Source of the DNA: Streptomyces sp. TSRI0281
GTDB taxonomy: Bacteria; Actinomycetota; Actinomycetes; Streptomycetales; Streptomycetaceae
NCBI RefSeq assembly: GCF_001905125.1
Contig: NZ_LWLE01000004.1
Span: 248,001-312,000 of the forward strand
Reading direction: 5' to 3'
Length of the DNA: 64,000 nt
Part shown: positions 39,493 to 48,160 of the stretch, one piece after another
Layout: each line of letters starts with the position of its first letter
How positions within the stretch are numbered: position 1 is the first letter of the stretch
Position numbers and translations under genes: made by a program
The notes under the pieces: model-generated
Seen by the model: the letters and a program-made list of their open reading frames with translations, nothing else
The model's database searches: none
Told to the model about the DNA's origin: nothing

Positions 39493-40716
39493 CTAGAACG
39501 GGACGGGAGTGTGTACGGAGTTCTTCTCGGCGCTTTCCTCGACCGCCGCGAGCACCCGTTGCACCTGGAGTCCGTCGGCGAAGGACGGCACCGGGGCCGA
39601 TCCGGTGGCGATCGTGCGGACCACGTCCCGGGCCTGGTGGACGAAGGTGTGCTCGTAGCCGAGGGCGTGGCCCGGCGGCCACCACGCCTCCAGGTACGGG
39701 TGCTCGGGTTCGGTGACGAGGATGCGCCGGAACCCCGCCGTGGTGGCCGGTTCGGTGTGGTCGTGGAAGGACAGTTCGTTGAGCCGCTCCAGATCGAAGG
39801 CGAGCGAGCCCAGTTCCCCGTTGATCTCCAGCCGCAGCGCGTTCTTGCGGCCCGCCGCCATCCGGGTCGCCTCGAAGGAGGCCAGCGCCCCGGAGGTGAG
39901 CCTGCCGGTGAACAGCGCCGCGTCGTCCACCGTCACCGCCCCGTGCCCGGCCGTGTCCGCGGCCCCGGAGAGCCCGGAGGGGGCACCGGCGAGCAGCGGC
40001 CGCTGCCGTACGAACGTCTCGCTGACGGCCGACACTCCGACCAGCAGCTCCCCCGACAGGTACTGGGCGAGGTCGACGATGTGCGCCCCGAGGTCGCCCA
40101 GCGCCCCGGACCCGGCGTGCTCACGCTTGAGCCGCCAGGTGAGCGGCGACTTCGGGTCCACCAGCCAGTCCTGGAGATAGGTGGCCCGTACGTGGCGCAG
40201 GGTGCCGAGCCGCCCGTCGGCGATCAGTTTGCGCGCATAGGTGATCGCGGGCACCTTGCGGTAGTTGAAGCCCACGATCGCCACCTGACCGCGGGCCGCG
40301 GCGCGCTCCGCGGCCCGGGTCATCGCCTCCGCCTCCGCGACGGTGTTGGCCAGCGGTTTCTCGCACAGCACGTGCTTGCCGGCTTCGAGGGCGGCGATGG
40401 CGATCTCCGCATGGCTGTCACCGGGGGTGCAGATGTCGACCAGCTGCACATCGTCCCGGGCGATCAGCGCCCGCCAGTCGGTCTCCGCCGCCGCCCAGCC
40501 GTGCCGGGCCGCGGCGGCGTCGACCGCCGTACGGTCGCGTCCGCAGATCGCGGCGAGAGCGGGTCTCATCGGCAGGTCGAAGACGTGTCCCGCGGTGCGC
40601 CACCCCTGTGAGTGGGCGGCTCCCATGAACGCGTATCCGACCATGCCGACCCCGAGCGTCGGCGGCTGTCGCGGCGGCGCTGCGGCCTCCTGCTCCGTCT
40701 CTTCCCTACGGGCCAT
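39493..40716 (-). CDS. Gfo/Idh/MocA-family oxidoreductase
   Basis: A 407-residue protein from ATG 40716 behind GGAGGAAG. The NAD-binding turn is GVGMVGYAFMGAAHSQGW, then VDICTPGDSHAEIAIAALEAGKHVLCEKPLANT, the diagnostic EKP motif with catalytic Lys. The second domain has GFNYRKVPAITYARKLI and GSGALGDLGAHIVDLAQYL with the catalytic His. It would oxidise a sugar or cyclitol with NAD(P). The operon pairs it with a TIM-barrel isomerase and a ribose-type ABC transporter, so it likely acts on an imported carbohydrate. Confidence 0.93.
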   Translation of the reverse strand: MARREETEQEAAAPPRQPPTLGVGMVGYAFMGAAHSQGWRTAGHVFDLPMRPALAAICGRDRTAVDAAAARHGWAAAETDWRALIARDDVQLVDICTPGDSHAEIAIAALEAGKHVLCEKPLANTVAEAEAMTRAAERAAARGQVAIVGFNYRKVPAITYARKLIADGRLGTLRHVRATYLQDWLVDPKSPLTWRLKREHAGSGALGDLGAHIVDLAQYLSGELLVGVSAVSETFVRQRPLLAGAPSGLSGAADTAGHGAVTVDDAALFTGRLTSGALASFEATRMAAGRKNALRLEINGELGSLAFDLERLNELSFHDHTEPATTAGFRRILVTEPEHPYLEAWWPPGHALGYEHTFVHQARDVVRTIATGSAPVPSFADGLQVQRVLAAVEESAEKNSVHTPVPF

Positions 40717-40763
40717 ACGGGCTTCCTCCTCGTCGGTGGTTCGGTGGCGGCGGTGGGGCTCTG

Positions 40764-41801
40764 TCAGCTGAAGCCCGTCGGCAGGTACTGGTCGACGTTC
40801 TCCTTGGTGACGACGGCCGAGTAGAGCGTCAGGGAGGTCGGGATCTCCCTCTCGGCCAGTCCCCCGATGCCTTTGCCCTGGCCCAGGGCGCGTGCCAGGT
40901 CGATGGCGGACGCGGCCATCGTCGGCGGGTAGAGGACGGTGGCCTTCAGGACGCTGTTGCCGGCCTTGATGGCGTCCATCGCGGACTTGGCCCCGGCGCC
41001 GCCGACCATCATGAACTCGTCGCGGCCCGCCTGCTGGATGGCGCGCAGCGCGCCGACGCCCTGGTCGTCGTCGTGGTTCCACAGGGCGTCGAACTGCTTC
41101 TGCGCCTGGAGGAGTTGGGCCATCTTGGCCTGGCCAGACTCGACGGTGAAGTCGGCGGCCTGACGGGCCACCAGCTTGATGTTGGAGTAGTTCTTCAGGG
41201 CGTCGGCGAAGCCCTGGCTGCGCTGCTTGGTGAGCTCCAGGTTGTCGATGCCCGCCAGTTCGACGACCTTGGCGTTCGGCTTGTCCTTGAGCTGTTCGCC
41301 GATGTAGTGACCGGCGTTGAGGCCCATGCCGTAGTTGTCGCCGCCGACCCAGCAGCGGTACGCCTGCGGGGAGGCGAAGACGCGGTCCAGGTTGACGACG
41401 GGGATGCCCGCCCTCATGGCTTCCAGGCCGACCTGGGTGAGCGCCTTGCCGTCGGCGGGGAGGATGACGAGGACGTCGACCTTCTTGTTGATGAGGGTCT
41501 TGACCTGGCCGATCTGGGCGGCGGTGTCGTTGGAGCCCTCGGTGATCTCCAGGGTCACCTCCGAGTACTTCTCCGCACGCGACTTGGCGTTGACGTTGAT
41601 CGCGTTGAGCCAGCCGTGGTCGGCCTGCGGGCCGGCGTAGCCGATGGTGACGGGCCTGCCCGGCTTGTCGTCGGCGGCGGGCTGGTTGGTCGCGACGGTT
41701 TCGCTCTTCTTCGGTTCATTGCTGGTGCAGGCGGTGAGGAGAGCTCCCGCGGATACGGCCGCGGTGCCGAACAGCAGTCCTCTGCGACTGGTTTCTGGCA
41801 T
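40764..41801 (-). CDS. ABC transporter sugar-binding lipoprotein (RbsB type)
   Basis: A 345-residue exported protein from ATG 41801; an in-frame ATG at 41819 is possible. The N-terminus combines a twin-arginine motif (SRRGLLFG) with a lipobox (LLTAC). The mature part is a periplasmic-binding type 1 fold of the ribose group: VTIGYAGPQADHGWLNAI, VDVLVILPADGKALTQ, IPVVNLDRVF, GGDNYGMGLNAGHYI, VVELAGIDN and DALWNHDDDQGVGAL. It serves the permease and ATPase genes just upstream in the same operon, 116 bases away. The ligand may be a pentose, cyclitol or related sugar. Confidence 0.92.
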   Translation of the reverse strand: MPETSRRGLLFGTAAVSAGALLTACTSNEPKKSETVATNQPAADDKPGRPVTIGYAGPQADHGWLNAINVNAKSRAEKYSEVTLEITEGSNDTAAQIGQVKTLINKKVDVLVILPADGKALTQVGLEAMRAGIPVVNLDRVFASPQAYRCWVGGDNYGMGLNAGHYIGEQLKDKPNAKVVELAGIDNLELTKQRSQGFADALKNYSNIKLVARQAADFTVESGQAKMAQLLQAQKQFDALWNHDDDQGVGALRAIQQAGRDEFMMVGGAGAKSAMDAIKAGNSVLKATVLYPPTMAASAIDLARALGQGKGIGGLAEREIPTSLTLYSAVVTKENVDQYLPTGFS

Positions 41802-41917
41802 GGCTGTCAAACCCTTCATCCGGTGCGTGGCATACGGAACAGCAGGGGGAAGCGGAGGAAGCGGGGTGGTGCGGGGTGGTGCGGCGGCAGGCGCCGCCGT
41901 GGGAAACGGTGCGCGGC

Positions 41918-42970
41918 TCAGGTCTCGCCGTGGCGCAGGGTGCGGCGCTGGATGAGGACGGCGGCGACGATGATCGCGCCCTTGGCGATCTGCTGGACGT
42001 CGCTCTGGAGGTTGTTGAGCGCGAAGATGTTGGTGATCGTGGTGAAGACGAGGACGCCGAGTACGGAACCGATGATGGTGCCCCGGCCGCCGGTGAGGAG
42101 CGTGCCGCCGATGATCGCCGCGGCGATGGCGTCGAGTTCGTAGAGGTTTCCGTTGGTGTTCTGCCCGGAACCGGCCAGGATGATCAGCATGAAGGCGGCG
42201 ATGCCGCAGCACAGCCCGGAGACCAGATAGAGGTAGAGGCGCTGACGGCGTACGTCGATTCCGGCGAGCCGGGCCGCCTCCGCGTTGCCGCCGACCGCGA
42301 CGGTACGGCGTCCGAAGGTGGTCCGGTTCAGGACCAGCCAGCCGACGAGGGTGACCGCGGCGAACATCAGGACCAGGGGCGGTATCCCGAGGATGTAGGA
42401 GTCGGGCAGACCGAGGTCCAGGACCGAGGGGACGGTGACGATCTGTGTCTTGCCGTCGGTGATCTGGAGCGCGAGCCCGCGGGCCGAGGCGAGCATGGCC
42501 AGGGTCGCGATGAACGGCACCATGCCGCCGTACGCGATGAGCACTCCGTTGACGAGTCCGGCGGCGAGCCCGACGATCACGGCGGTGAAGAGGATCCCGG
42601 CGAAGCCGAACTCCTGGGTGGCCAGCGTCGTCGCCCAGACGGAGGCGAGCGCGACCATCGCCCCGACCGAGAGGTCGATGCCGCCGCTGGTGATGACGAA
42701 GGTCATGCCGACGGTGACCACACCGATGACGGACGCCTGGGTCAGGATCAGCTGAAGGTTCCCGGTGTCCAGGAACGCGTCGGGCTCCGTGAAGCCGCCG
42801 ACGGCGACGAGGACGACGAGAACACCGAGCAGCGACAGGTTACGGACATCGAGGCGCAGGCCGAGTCCGCGCGGGCCGCCGCCCGCCTTCGAGGGGGGCG
42901 CGGCGGAGGGGCCGGTGGCGGCCCCCCGGTCCGTCCCCTTGTGCTGCGCCGACGGGGCGGGCTGTGTCAT
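41918..42970 (-). CDS. ABC transporter permease (RbsC type)
   Basis: A 350-residue membrane protein from ATG 42970, overlapping the ATPase gene stop (ATGA). About ten hydrophobic helices are visible, with the family phrases TFVITSGGIDLSVGAMVALASV, AGLVNGVLIAYGGMVPFIATLAMLASARGLAL and NTNGNLYELDAIAAAIIGGTLLTGGRGTIIGSVLG. These match ribose/xylose-type permeases. The N-terminal 50 residues are an Ala/Gly/Pro-rich cytoplasmic tail. Confidence 0.94.
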   Translation of the reverse strand: MTQPAPSAQHKGTDRGAATGPSAAPPSKAGGGPRGLGLRLDVRNLSLLGVLVVLVAVGGFTEPDAFLDTGNLQLILTQASVIGVVTVGMTFVITSGGIDLSVGAMVALASVWATTLATQEFGFAGILFTAVIVGLAAGLVNGVLIAYGGMVPFIATLAMLASARGLALQITDGKTQIVTVPSVLDLGLPDSYILGIPPLVLMFAAVTLVGWLVLNRTTFGRRTVAVGGNAEAARLAGIDVRRQRLYLYLVSGLCCGIAAFMLIILAGSGQNTNGNLYELDAIAAAIIGGTLLTGGRGTIIGSVLGVLVFTTITNIFALNNLQSDVQQIAKGAIIVAAVLIQRRTLRHGET

Positions 42971-44514
42971 GACGTCGGGCTCCCTTCCATCACGAGGTCG
43001 AGTACGCGGTGCTCGTCGAGCTCCTGGGCGGGCGCCGTATGCACGACGCGTCCCTCACGGAGCACCAGCACCCGGTCGGCGAGGCCCAGCACTTCGGGCA
43101 CTTCGCTGGAGACGAGCAGTACGGCGAGGCCGTCGTCGGCCAGCCGGCGGATCACGGCGTAGAGCTCGGCGCGGGCGCCGACGTCGACGCCGCGGGTGGG
43201 TTCGTCCAGCAGCAGGACCCGGCAGCCGCGCAGCAGCCAGCGGGCCAGGACGGCCTTCTGCTGGTTGCCGCCGGAGAGGGTACGGATGGGGGTGTCCGGG
43301 TTGTCGGGCCGCAGCGACAGTTCGCGGGTGGCGTTCTGCGCGGCCCGCCGTTCGGCTCCCCGGTCGATCCAGCCGGACCGGGCGAAGCGGGAGAGCGAGG
43401 AGACCGAGACATTGCGGGTGACCGATTCGGTCATGAGCAGGGCCTGGGCCTTGCGTTCCTCGGGGGCGAGCCCGATTCCGGCGGCGACGGCCGCGCGGAC
43501 GCTGCCGGTCCGCAGCGGCTTGCCCGCCACGGTGACGCGTCCGGTGCTGGGCTTGCGGGCGCCGTAGATCGTCTCCAGGATCTCGGAGCGTCCGGAGCCC
43601 ACGAGTCCGGCGAGCCCGACGATCTCGCCGGGCCGGAGCTCCAGGTCGACGGGGGCGAACTCGCCCTTCCTGGACAGCCCTTCGACCTTCAGCACCGGTT
43701 CCGCGAGGTCCGGTGCGACGGACCCCGCACCGTCCTGGACGGCGGGCCCGGAGCGCTGCGGGAAGACGTACTCGACATTGCGGCCGGTCATCATGGCAAC
43801 GATGTCGCGCGTGGGGGTGGACTCCGCGGGCAGACCGACGGCGACGGCCCGGCCGTCCTTGAGTACGGTCACCCGGTCCCCGATCCGGCGGATCTCCTCC
43901 AGGCGGTGGGAGATGTAGACGACGGCGACGCCGTCCGCGGTGAGGTCGGCGACGATACGGAACAGGTTGTCGACCTCGTCGGGGTCCAGGGCGGCGGACG
44001 GCTCGTCCATCACGATGAGCCGCACGTCGTGGGAGAGCGCGCGTGCCATGGAGACGATCTGCTGCTGGGCCGCGGAGAGTTCACCGACCGGGCGGGCGGG
44101 GTCGATCTCCGGGTGGCCGAGCCGCTTGAGGAGCGCGGCGGCCGCGGTGCGGCCCTCGCGGGTGCGGACGACGAAGCGGGCGGTGGTCGGTTCATGGCCG
44201 AGGAAGACGTTCTCGGCGACCGAGAGCCCTTCGACCAGGTCGAGTTCCTGATAGATGGTGGCGATGCCGAGCCGCATCGCCGTGATCGGCGACTTCAGCG
44301 AGGCGGGCTCGCCGCGCCAGGTGATCTCGCCACCGTCGGGCTGATGGGCTCCGGCCAGCACCTTGATGAGGGTGGACTTGCCGGCGCCGTTCTGGCCGAG
44401 GAGGCAGTGGACCTCACCGGCCAGGACCTCCAGGTCCACGCCGTCGAGGGCGCGCACGCCGGGAAATGACTTGGTGATGCCGGACATGGTGAGCAGGGGT
44501 GGTGGTGATGCCAT
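42967..44514 (-). CDS. ABC transporter ATP-binding protein, two nucleotide-binding domains (RbsA type)
   Basis: A 515-residue protein from ATG 44514. The first domain has Walker A GQNGAGKST, signature VGELSAAQQQ and Walker B RLIVMDEPSAALDPDE. The second has a degenerate Walker A (GLVGSGRSE), signature TLSGGNQQKAVLARWL and VLLLDEPTRGVDVGA. This duplication with one weak site is typical of sugar importers of the ribose group. It is the first gene of the operon ATPase-permease-binding protein-dehydrogenase-isomerase. A region with 12-bp repeats precedes it. Confidence 0.95.
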   Translation of the reverse strand: MASPPPLLTMSGITKSFPGVRALDGVDLEVLAGEVHCLLGQNGAGKSTLIKVLAGAHQPDGGEITWRGEPASLKSPITAMRLGIATIYQELDLVEGLSVAENVFLGHEPTTARFVVRTREGRTAAAALLKRLGHPEIDPARPVGELSAAQQQIVSMARALSHDVRLIVMDEPSAALDPDEVDNLFRIVADLTADGVAVVYISHRLEEIRRIGDRVTVLKDGRAVAVGLPAESTPTRDIVAMMTGRNVEYVFPQRSGPAVQDGAGSVAPDLAEPVLKVEGLSRKGEFAPVDLELRPGEIVGLAGLVGSGRSEILETIYGARKPSTGRVTVAGKPLRTGSVRAAVAAGIGLAPEERKAQALLMTESVTRNVSVSSLSRFARSGWIDRGAERRAAQNATRELSLRPDNPDTPIRTLSGGNQQKAVLARWLLRGCRVLLLDEPTRGVDVGARAELYAVIRRLADDGLAVLLVSSEVPEVLGLADRVLVLREGRVVHTAPAQELDEHRVLDLVMEGSPTS

Positions 44515-44649
44515 GACAAATCCCCTCGGCGGTGCGGCCGGTGAGCGGACAGGGGGCAGGGGAGCAGGGCCGGTGGTGCCGTACCGCCGACGGCACCGCG
44601 GGCAGCTGCTGACAGAAGGCGCGGGTGAAACGGCTTACGGAAGCGCTGC
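44515..44649 (-). promoter_or_regulatory. Proximal promoter region of the sugar ABC operon
   Basis: This is the 5' flank of the ATPase gene. On the minus strand GAGGGG stands six bases before ATG 44514 as ribosome site. Degenerate copies of the 12-bp repeat begin at about 44627. No clear -35/-10 pair was found. Confidence 0.4.
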
Positions 44650-44733
44650 GGAACGACTCGTGGAACGGCTCATCGAACGGCTTGCGGAACGGCTCGTGGA
44701 ACGGCTTGCGGAACGGCTCGTGGAACGGCTTGC
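44650..44733. repeat. 12-bp tandem repeat, seven copies, upstream of the ABC operon
   Basis: Seven units of 12 bases alternate between GGAACGGCTCGT and GGAACGGCTTGC, with small changes in the first three. The array fills the gap between the ROK regulator stop (44831) and the ATPase start. On the plus strand it could encode a Glu-Arg-Leu heptad-like run, but there is no start or ribosome site. Phased binding sites for the ROK regulator are possible; the 12-bp period is near one helical turn. Confidence 0.9.
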
Positions 44734-44830
44734 TGGCGAACAGACAGACGGCTGGACGGACAGGCGGACGGACGGGTCGGGCGGAACGCTTGCCGAGCTG
44801 GGTGATTGCGTCATGCCGGCCGGCCCGGGA

Positions 44831-46012
44831 TCAGGCCGGTGAGAACAGATGGTCGCTGATGAGCCGGGCCGCGCCGATCACTCCGGCGACGGGTCCCAAC
44901 TCACCGAGCACGATGGGGAGATTGCCGGTGGCCAGCGGCAGGGACTGCCGGTAGACCTGGGTCCGGACGCTGGCGAGGAGATTGTGGCCGAGGCCGGTCA
45001 CTCCCCCGCCGATCACCACCAGACCGGGGTTGAAGAAGCTGACGAGTCCGGCGATGACCTGGCCGACGCGGTTCCCGCCCTCCCGGATCAGGTCGAGCGC
45101 GGTGGCGTCCCCGGCCGCCGCGGCGGCGGCCACATCGGCGGCGGTGAGCCTGCCCGCCTCCGCCAGCCGGGCCGCGAGTTCCGGCGACCGCCCGGCGCAC
45201 GCCGCGTCCTCGGCGTCGCGCGCGAGCGCGGCACCGCTGAAGTGCGCCTCCAGGCAGCCCCGGTTGCCGCAGGCGCAGGCGCGCCCATCCGGTTCCACCT
45301 GGATGTGCCCGATGTCGCCGGCGCTGCCCGTCGTCCCGCGGTAGACCTCGCCGCCGACGACGATGCCGCAGCCGATACCCGTACCGATCTTGACGCAGAG
45401 GAAGTCGCCCACGGAGCGTGCGACGCCCGCGTGCTGTTCCCCCATCGCCATGAGGTTCACGTCGTTGTCGACCATGACGGGGCAGCCCAGCTCCTGGCTG
45501 AGCGCCTCGCGGACCGGGAAGCCGTCCCAGCCGGGCATGATCGGCGGCGCGACCGGCACGCCTTCGGGGAAGCGGACGGGTCCGGGTACGCCGATGCCCG
45601 CGCCGTCGAATCCCTCGGCGAGTCCGGAGGCCCGGAGCTTGGCCGCCAGGGACAGGACCTGCTCGAAGATGGCGACGGGGCCTTCGCGTACGTCCATGGG
45701 GTGGTTGAGGTGTCCCAGGACCTCCAACTCGGCGTTGGTGACGGCCACATCGATGGAGGTGGCACCGATGTCGACACCGAGGAACCGGAGTGCGGGAGCG
45801 AGCCGGATGTTGTGCGAGCGACGTCCACCGCGGGATGCGGCGAGTCCGTCGGCCACCACGAGTCCGGTCTCCAGCAGCCGGTCGACCTCGACGGCGAGCT
45901 TGGAGCGGGAGAGATCGACCTGATCCCCCAGCTGTGCCCGTGAGTTGGGACCACCGTCCCGCAACAGCCTGAGCAGCTGCGCCTGATGCGCGTTCGCGGG
46001 TCGTGCTGTCAT
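44831..46012 (-). CDS. ROK-family transcription regulator
   Basis: A 393-residue protein from ATG 46012. Residues 1-75 are a winged helix (NAHQAQLLRLLRDGGPNSRAQLGDQVDLSRSKLAVEVDRLLE). The kinase-like part starts LGVDIGATSIDVAVT and contains MVDNDVNLMAMGEQ, IGTGIGCGIVVGG, GDIGHIQVEPDG and the zinc motif CACGNRGCLEAHFSG. The Asp in DNDVN fits an active or once active sugar kinase site. It lies upstream of the sugar ABC operon in the same direction, separated by the 12-bp repeats, and is the likely regulator of that operon. Confidence 0.92.
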   Translation of the reverse strand: MTARPANAHQAQLLRLLRDGGPNSRAQLGDQVDLSRSKLAVEVDRLLETGLVVADGLAASRGGRRSHNIRLAPALRFLGVDIGATSIDVAVTNAELEVLGHLNHPMDVREGPVAIFEQVLSLAAKLRASGLAEGFDGAGIGVPGPVRFPEGVPVAPPIMPGWDGFPVREALSQELGCPVMVDNDVNLMAMGEQHAGVARSVGDFLCVKIGTGIGCGIVVGGEVYRGTTGSAGDIGHIQVEPDGRACACGNRGCLEAHFSGAALARDAEDAACAGRSPELAARLAEAGRLTAADVAAAAAAGDATALDLIREGGNRVGQVIAGLVSFFNPGLVVIGGGVTGLGHNLLASVRTQVYRQSLPLATGNLPIVLGELGPVAGVIGAARLISDHLFSPA

Positions 46013-46174
46013 ACGTCTCACGCGTCCCTCCCCGCCACATCGGCCAGTCCGTCGGGCTTTCGATGGGGAACGTAGCAGCGCTTTGCCGGAGTGGGAAGAA
46101 GTTGAGCAGGAATCCGCTCCAACTTTCTCCACACCCAGGACAAAGATGGGCGGGGCGTACTCCCGAGGGGGGCG
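46013..46174 (-). promoter_or_regulatory. Promoter region of the ROK regulator
   Basis: The region in front of ATG 46012 is AT-richer around 46060-46150 (GGGGAACGTAGCAGCGCTTTGCC and GAAGAAGTTGAGCAGGAATCC). GGAGGGACG on the minus strand at about 46019-46029 is the likely ribosome site. No gene is seen. Boxes cannot be placed with confidence. Confidence 0.45.
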
Positions 46175-46206
46175 GGAAACGTCCCGAGGGGGAAACGTCC
46201 CGAAGG
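46175..46206. repeat. 16-bp direct repeat, two copies
   Basis: GGAAACGTCCCGAGGG at 46175-46190 is followed at once by a copy with one change at 46191-46206. Each unit contains the partial dyad GGGA-AACG-TCCC. It stands about 165-195 bases upstream of the ROK gene and after the GntR terminator, so it may be a tandem operator. Confidence 0.75.
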
Positions 46207-46232
46207 GGCGTGAAGCAGCGGCACGCGACAAC

Positions 46233-46267
46233 GGGAAGGGCCGGGGCGCTCGGCCCCGGCCCTTCCC
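46233..46267. terminator. Hairpin with 15-bp perfect stem, terminator of the GntR gene
   Basis: Arms 46233-46247 (GGGAAGGGCCGGGGC) and 46253-46267 pair fully around a GCTCG loop. On the minus strand it lies 47 bases after the GntR stop at 46314, between two same-direction genes. Confidence 0.85.
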
Positions 46268-46313
46268 TCACGGCATGTGCTGCCGGATCCCCGCAGCCGC
46301 CACGTACGGGCCG

Positions 46314-46991
46314 TCAGCCGCCTTCGCGCTGGTGGTACGTCTGGCGCGTCTGCTCCGTGTGCGAACGCATGATCTCGGTCGCCCGCCGCTCGTCCCGCGA
46401 GGAGATCGCCGCGATGAGCTCGCGGTGCTCGATCCAGGACCGGGTGCCGCGCTGACGGGCGACCGGTGTGTAGTACCAGCGGACGCGGCGGTCGACCTGT
46501 CCGGCCAGTTCGGCGAGAACGACGTTCCCGGCCAGCTCCATGACCTTGGCGTGGAAGGCGGCATTGGTCGCGACGGCCAGGTCCACGTCGTCGTCGGCGA
46601 CGGCCTGCTCGCCCTTGGCGCAGAGCTCTTCGAGGGCGGCGATCCCCGTTTCGCCGGAGTGGGCGGCGGCCAGCCGGGCCGCCTCCGCTTCGAGCAGCGC
46701 ACGGACCGAGAGCAGTTGGTCGGCCTCCTCCTCGGTGGGCTCGTGCACGAAGGCACCCTGCGCGGGGCGCAGGTCGACCCACCCTTCGGTGTTCAGCCGC
46801 TGGAGCGCCTCGCGCACCGGCTGCCTGGACACGCCCAGATGTCCGGCCAGTTCGCTCTCGACCAGGTGCTGACCCGGCCGGAGTGCTCGCGTGGTGATCA
46901 GTTCGAGGAGCGTCTCGTAGACGCGCTCGCGCAGCGGACCGGGCCGTTCCAGCTTCGGCACAGCCCCGTGCGGCAGTCCTGTGGACAACAT
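46314..46991 (-). CDS. GntR-family regulator, FCD (FadR-type) subfamily
   Basis: A 225-residue regulator from ATG 46991, chosen because GGAGGGG lies six bases upstream; earlier starts have none. Residues about 12-80 are the winged helix (LRERVYETLLELITTRALRPGQHLVESELAGHLGVSRQPVREALQRL). The helical FCD domain follows with ATNAAFHAKVMELAGN (metal Asp/Asn and His), YYTPVARQRGTRSWIEHRELIAAI (His) and SHTEQTRQ (His). Such regulators bind organic acids or related ligands. A TGTnnACA-type dyad lies in front of its own gene and another in front of the neighbouring KAS III gene, suggesting control of both. Confidence 0.93.
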   Translation of the reverse strand: MLSTGLPHGAVPKLERPGPLRERVYETLLELITTRALRPGQHLVESELAGHLGVSRQPVREALQRLNTEGWVDLRPAQGAFVHEPTEEEADQLLSVRALLEAEAARLAAAHSGETGIAALEELCAKGEQAVADDDVDLAVATNAAFHAKVMELAGNVVLAELAGQVDRRVRWYYTPVARQRGTRSWIEHRELIAAISSRDERRATEIMRSHTEQTRQTYHQREGG

Positions 46992-47022
46992 CGCGGTCCC
47001 CCTCCGGGCGACGAGCAATTGC

Positions 47023-47040
47023 TTATCGTCTACAGTCTAC
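47023..47040. promoter_or_regulatory. Candidate GntR operator upstream of the GntR gene
   Basis: TTATCGTCTACAGTCTAC at 47023-47040 shares CGTCTACAGT/TTGTCTACAGT with the dyad at 48161-48176 read on the minus strand. It lies 32 bases before the GntR start, between the GntR gene and the KAS III stop. It is a half-degenerate form of the TAYTGTNNACARTA dyad. Autoregulation is inferred. Confidence 0.55.
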
Positions 47041-47056
47041 CGAGCGCAAGGGCCCC

Positions 47057-48025
47057 TCAGGGACAGCGGATCACCTGGCCCGCGTAGGAGAGATTCCCGC
47101 CGAACCCGAACAGCAGGACCGGAGCGCCGCTCTCGACCTCGCCGCGCTCCACCAGCTTGGACAGCGCCATGGGGATCGACGCGGCGGAGGTGTTGCCGGA
47201 ATCCACCACATCGCGGGCGATGACCGCGTTGATCGCGCCGATCTTCCTGGCGACCGGCTCGATGATCCTCAAGTTGGCCTGGTGCAGCACCACCGCGGCC
47301 AGATCCTCCGGCGCGATTCCCGCCTTCTCGCACACCTTGCGGGCGATCGGCGGCAGCTGTGTGGTGGCCCAGCGGTAGACGGACTGCCCCTCCTGCGCGA
47401 AACGCGGCGGTGTCCCCTCGATCCGTACCGCGTTGCCCATCTCCGGGACCGAACCCCAGAGCACCGGCCCGATCCCGGGGCCGACGGCACCGTCCGCACC
47501 GTCCGCGGCGGAGGGATCGGCCGTGACGACCGCGGCGCCCGCGCCGTCCCCGAGCAGGACGCAGGTGGTGCGGTCGGTCCAGTCGGCGATGTCCGCCATC
47601 TTGTCGGCACCGATGACCAGGGCGCGGGTGGCCGCACCGGCCCGGATCGCGTGGTCGGCGGTGGCCAGGGCGTGGGTGAACCCGGAGCAGACCACGTTGA
47701 TGTCCATCACCGCGGGCGAGCCCATGCCGAGACGGGCCGCGACCCGGGCCGACATGCTCGGGGAGCGGTCGATCGCGGTGGAGGTGGCGACGAGGACCAG
47801 ATCGATGTCGGCGGGCTGCAGGCCGGCCGCCGCCAGCGCCTTGGCTCCCGCCTGCGCGGCCATTTCGTCCACCGGCTCGTCGGGGCCGCCCACATGACGG
47901 GTCTTGATGCCGACGCGACTGGTGATCCACTCGTCGCTGGTGTCGACCATGGCTGCCAGATCGTCGTTGGTGAGCACCTTGGCGGGCTGATAGTGGCCGA
48001 GCGCCACGATACGTGAGCCGGTCAT
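47057..48025 (-). CDS. Beta-ketoacyl-ACP synthase III (FabH-like)
   Basis: A 322-residue thiolase-fold enzyme from ATG 48025 behind GAGGGG. The catalytic triad is complete: Cys113 in INVVCSGFTHAL, His248 in VLHQANLRII and Asn278 in DSGNTSAAS. WITSRVGIKTRHV near residue 33 and GFGGNLSYAGQVIRCP at the end are typical of KAS III. It would condense an acyl-CoA starter with malonyl-ACP. It stands alone, away from a fabD/acpP/fabF cluster, so it is a second FabH-type enzyme. A GntR-type dyad lies 136 bases upstream. Confidence 0.93.
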   Translation of the reverse strand: MTGSRIVALGHYQPAKVLTNDDLAAMVDTSDEWITSRVGIKTRHVGGPDEPVDEMAAQAGAKALAAAGLQPADIDLVLVATSTAIDRSPSMSARVAARLGMGSPAVMDINVVCSGFTHALATADHAIRAGAATRALVIGADKMADIADWTDRTTCVLLGDGAGAAVVTADPSAADGADGAVGPGIGPVLWGSVPEMGNAVRIEGTPPRFAQEGQSVYRWATTQLPPIARKVCEKAGIAPEDLAAVVLHQANLRIIEPVARKIGAINAVIARDVVDSGNTSAASIPMALSKLVERGEVESGAPVLLFGFGGNLSYAGQVIRCP

Positions 48026-48160
48026 TACTGGTTCCCCTCGCTACGTATGGCAGGAACCATCCAGTCTTGGTCGCTACCGCCCGGTACGAGGGCACGTGAT
48101 CCCACAGGAATATGGGCCGCGGGTTGGAGCCTTGACAACAGCCTCGATCCTCCAAAAGGA

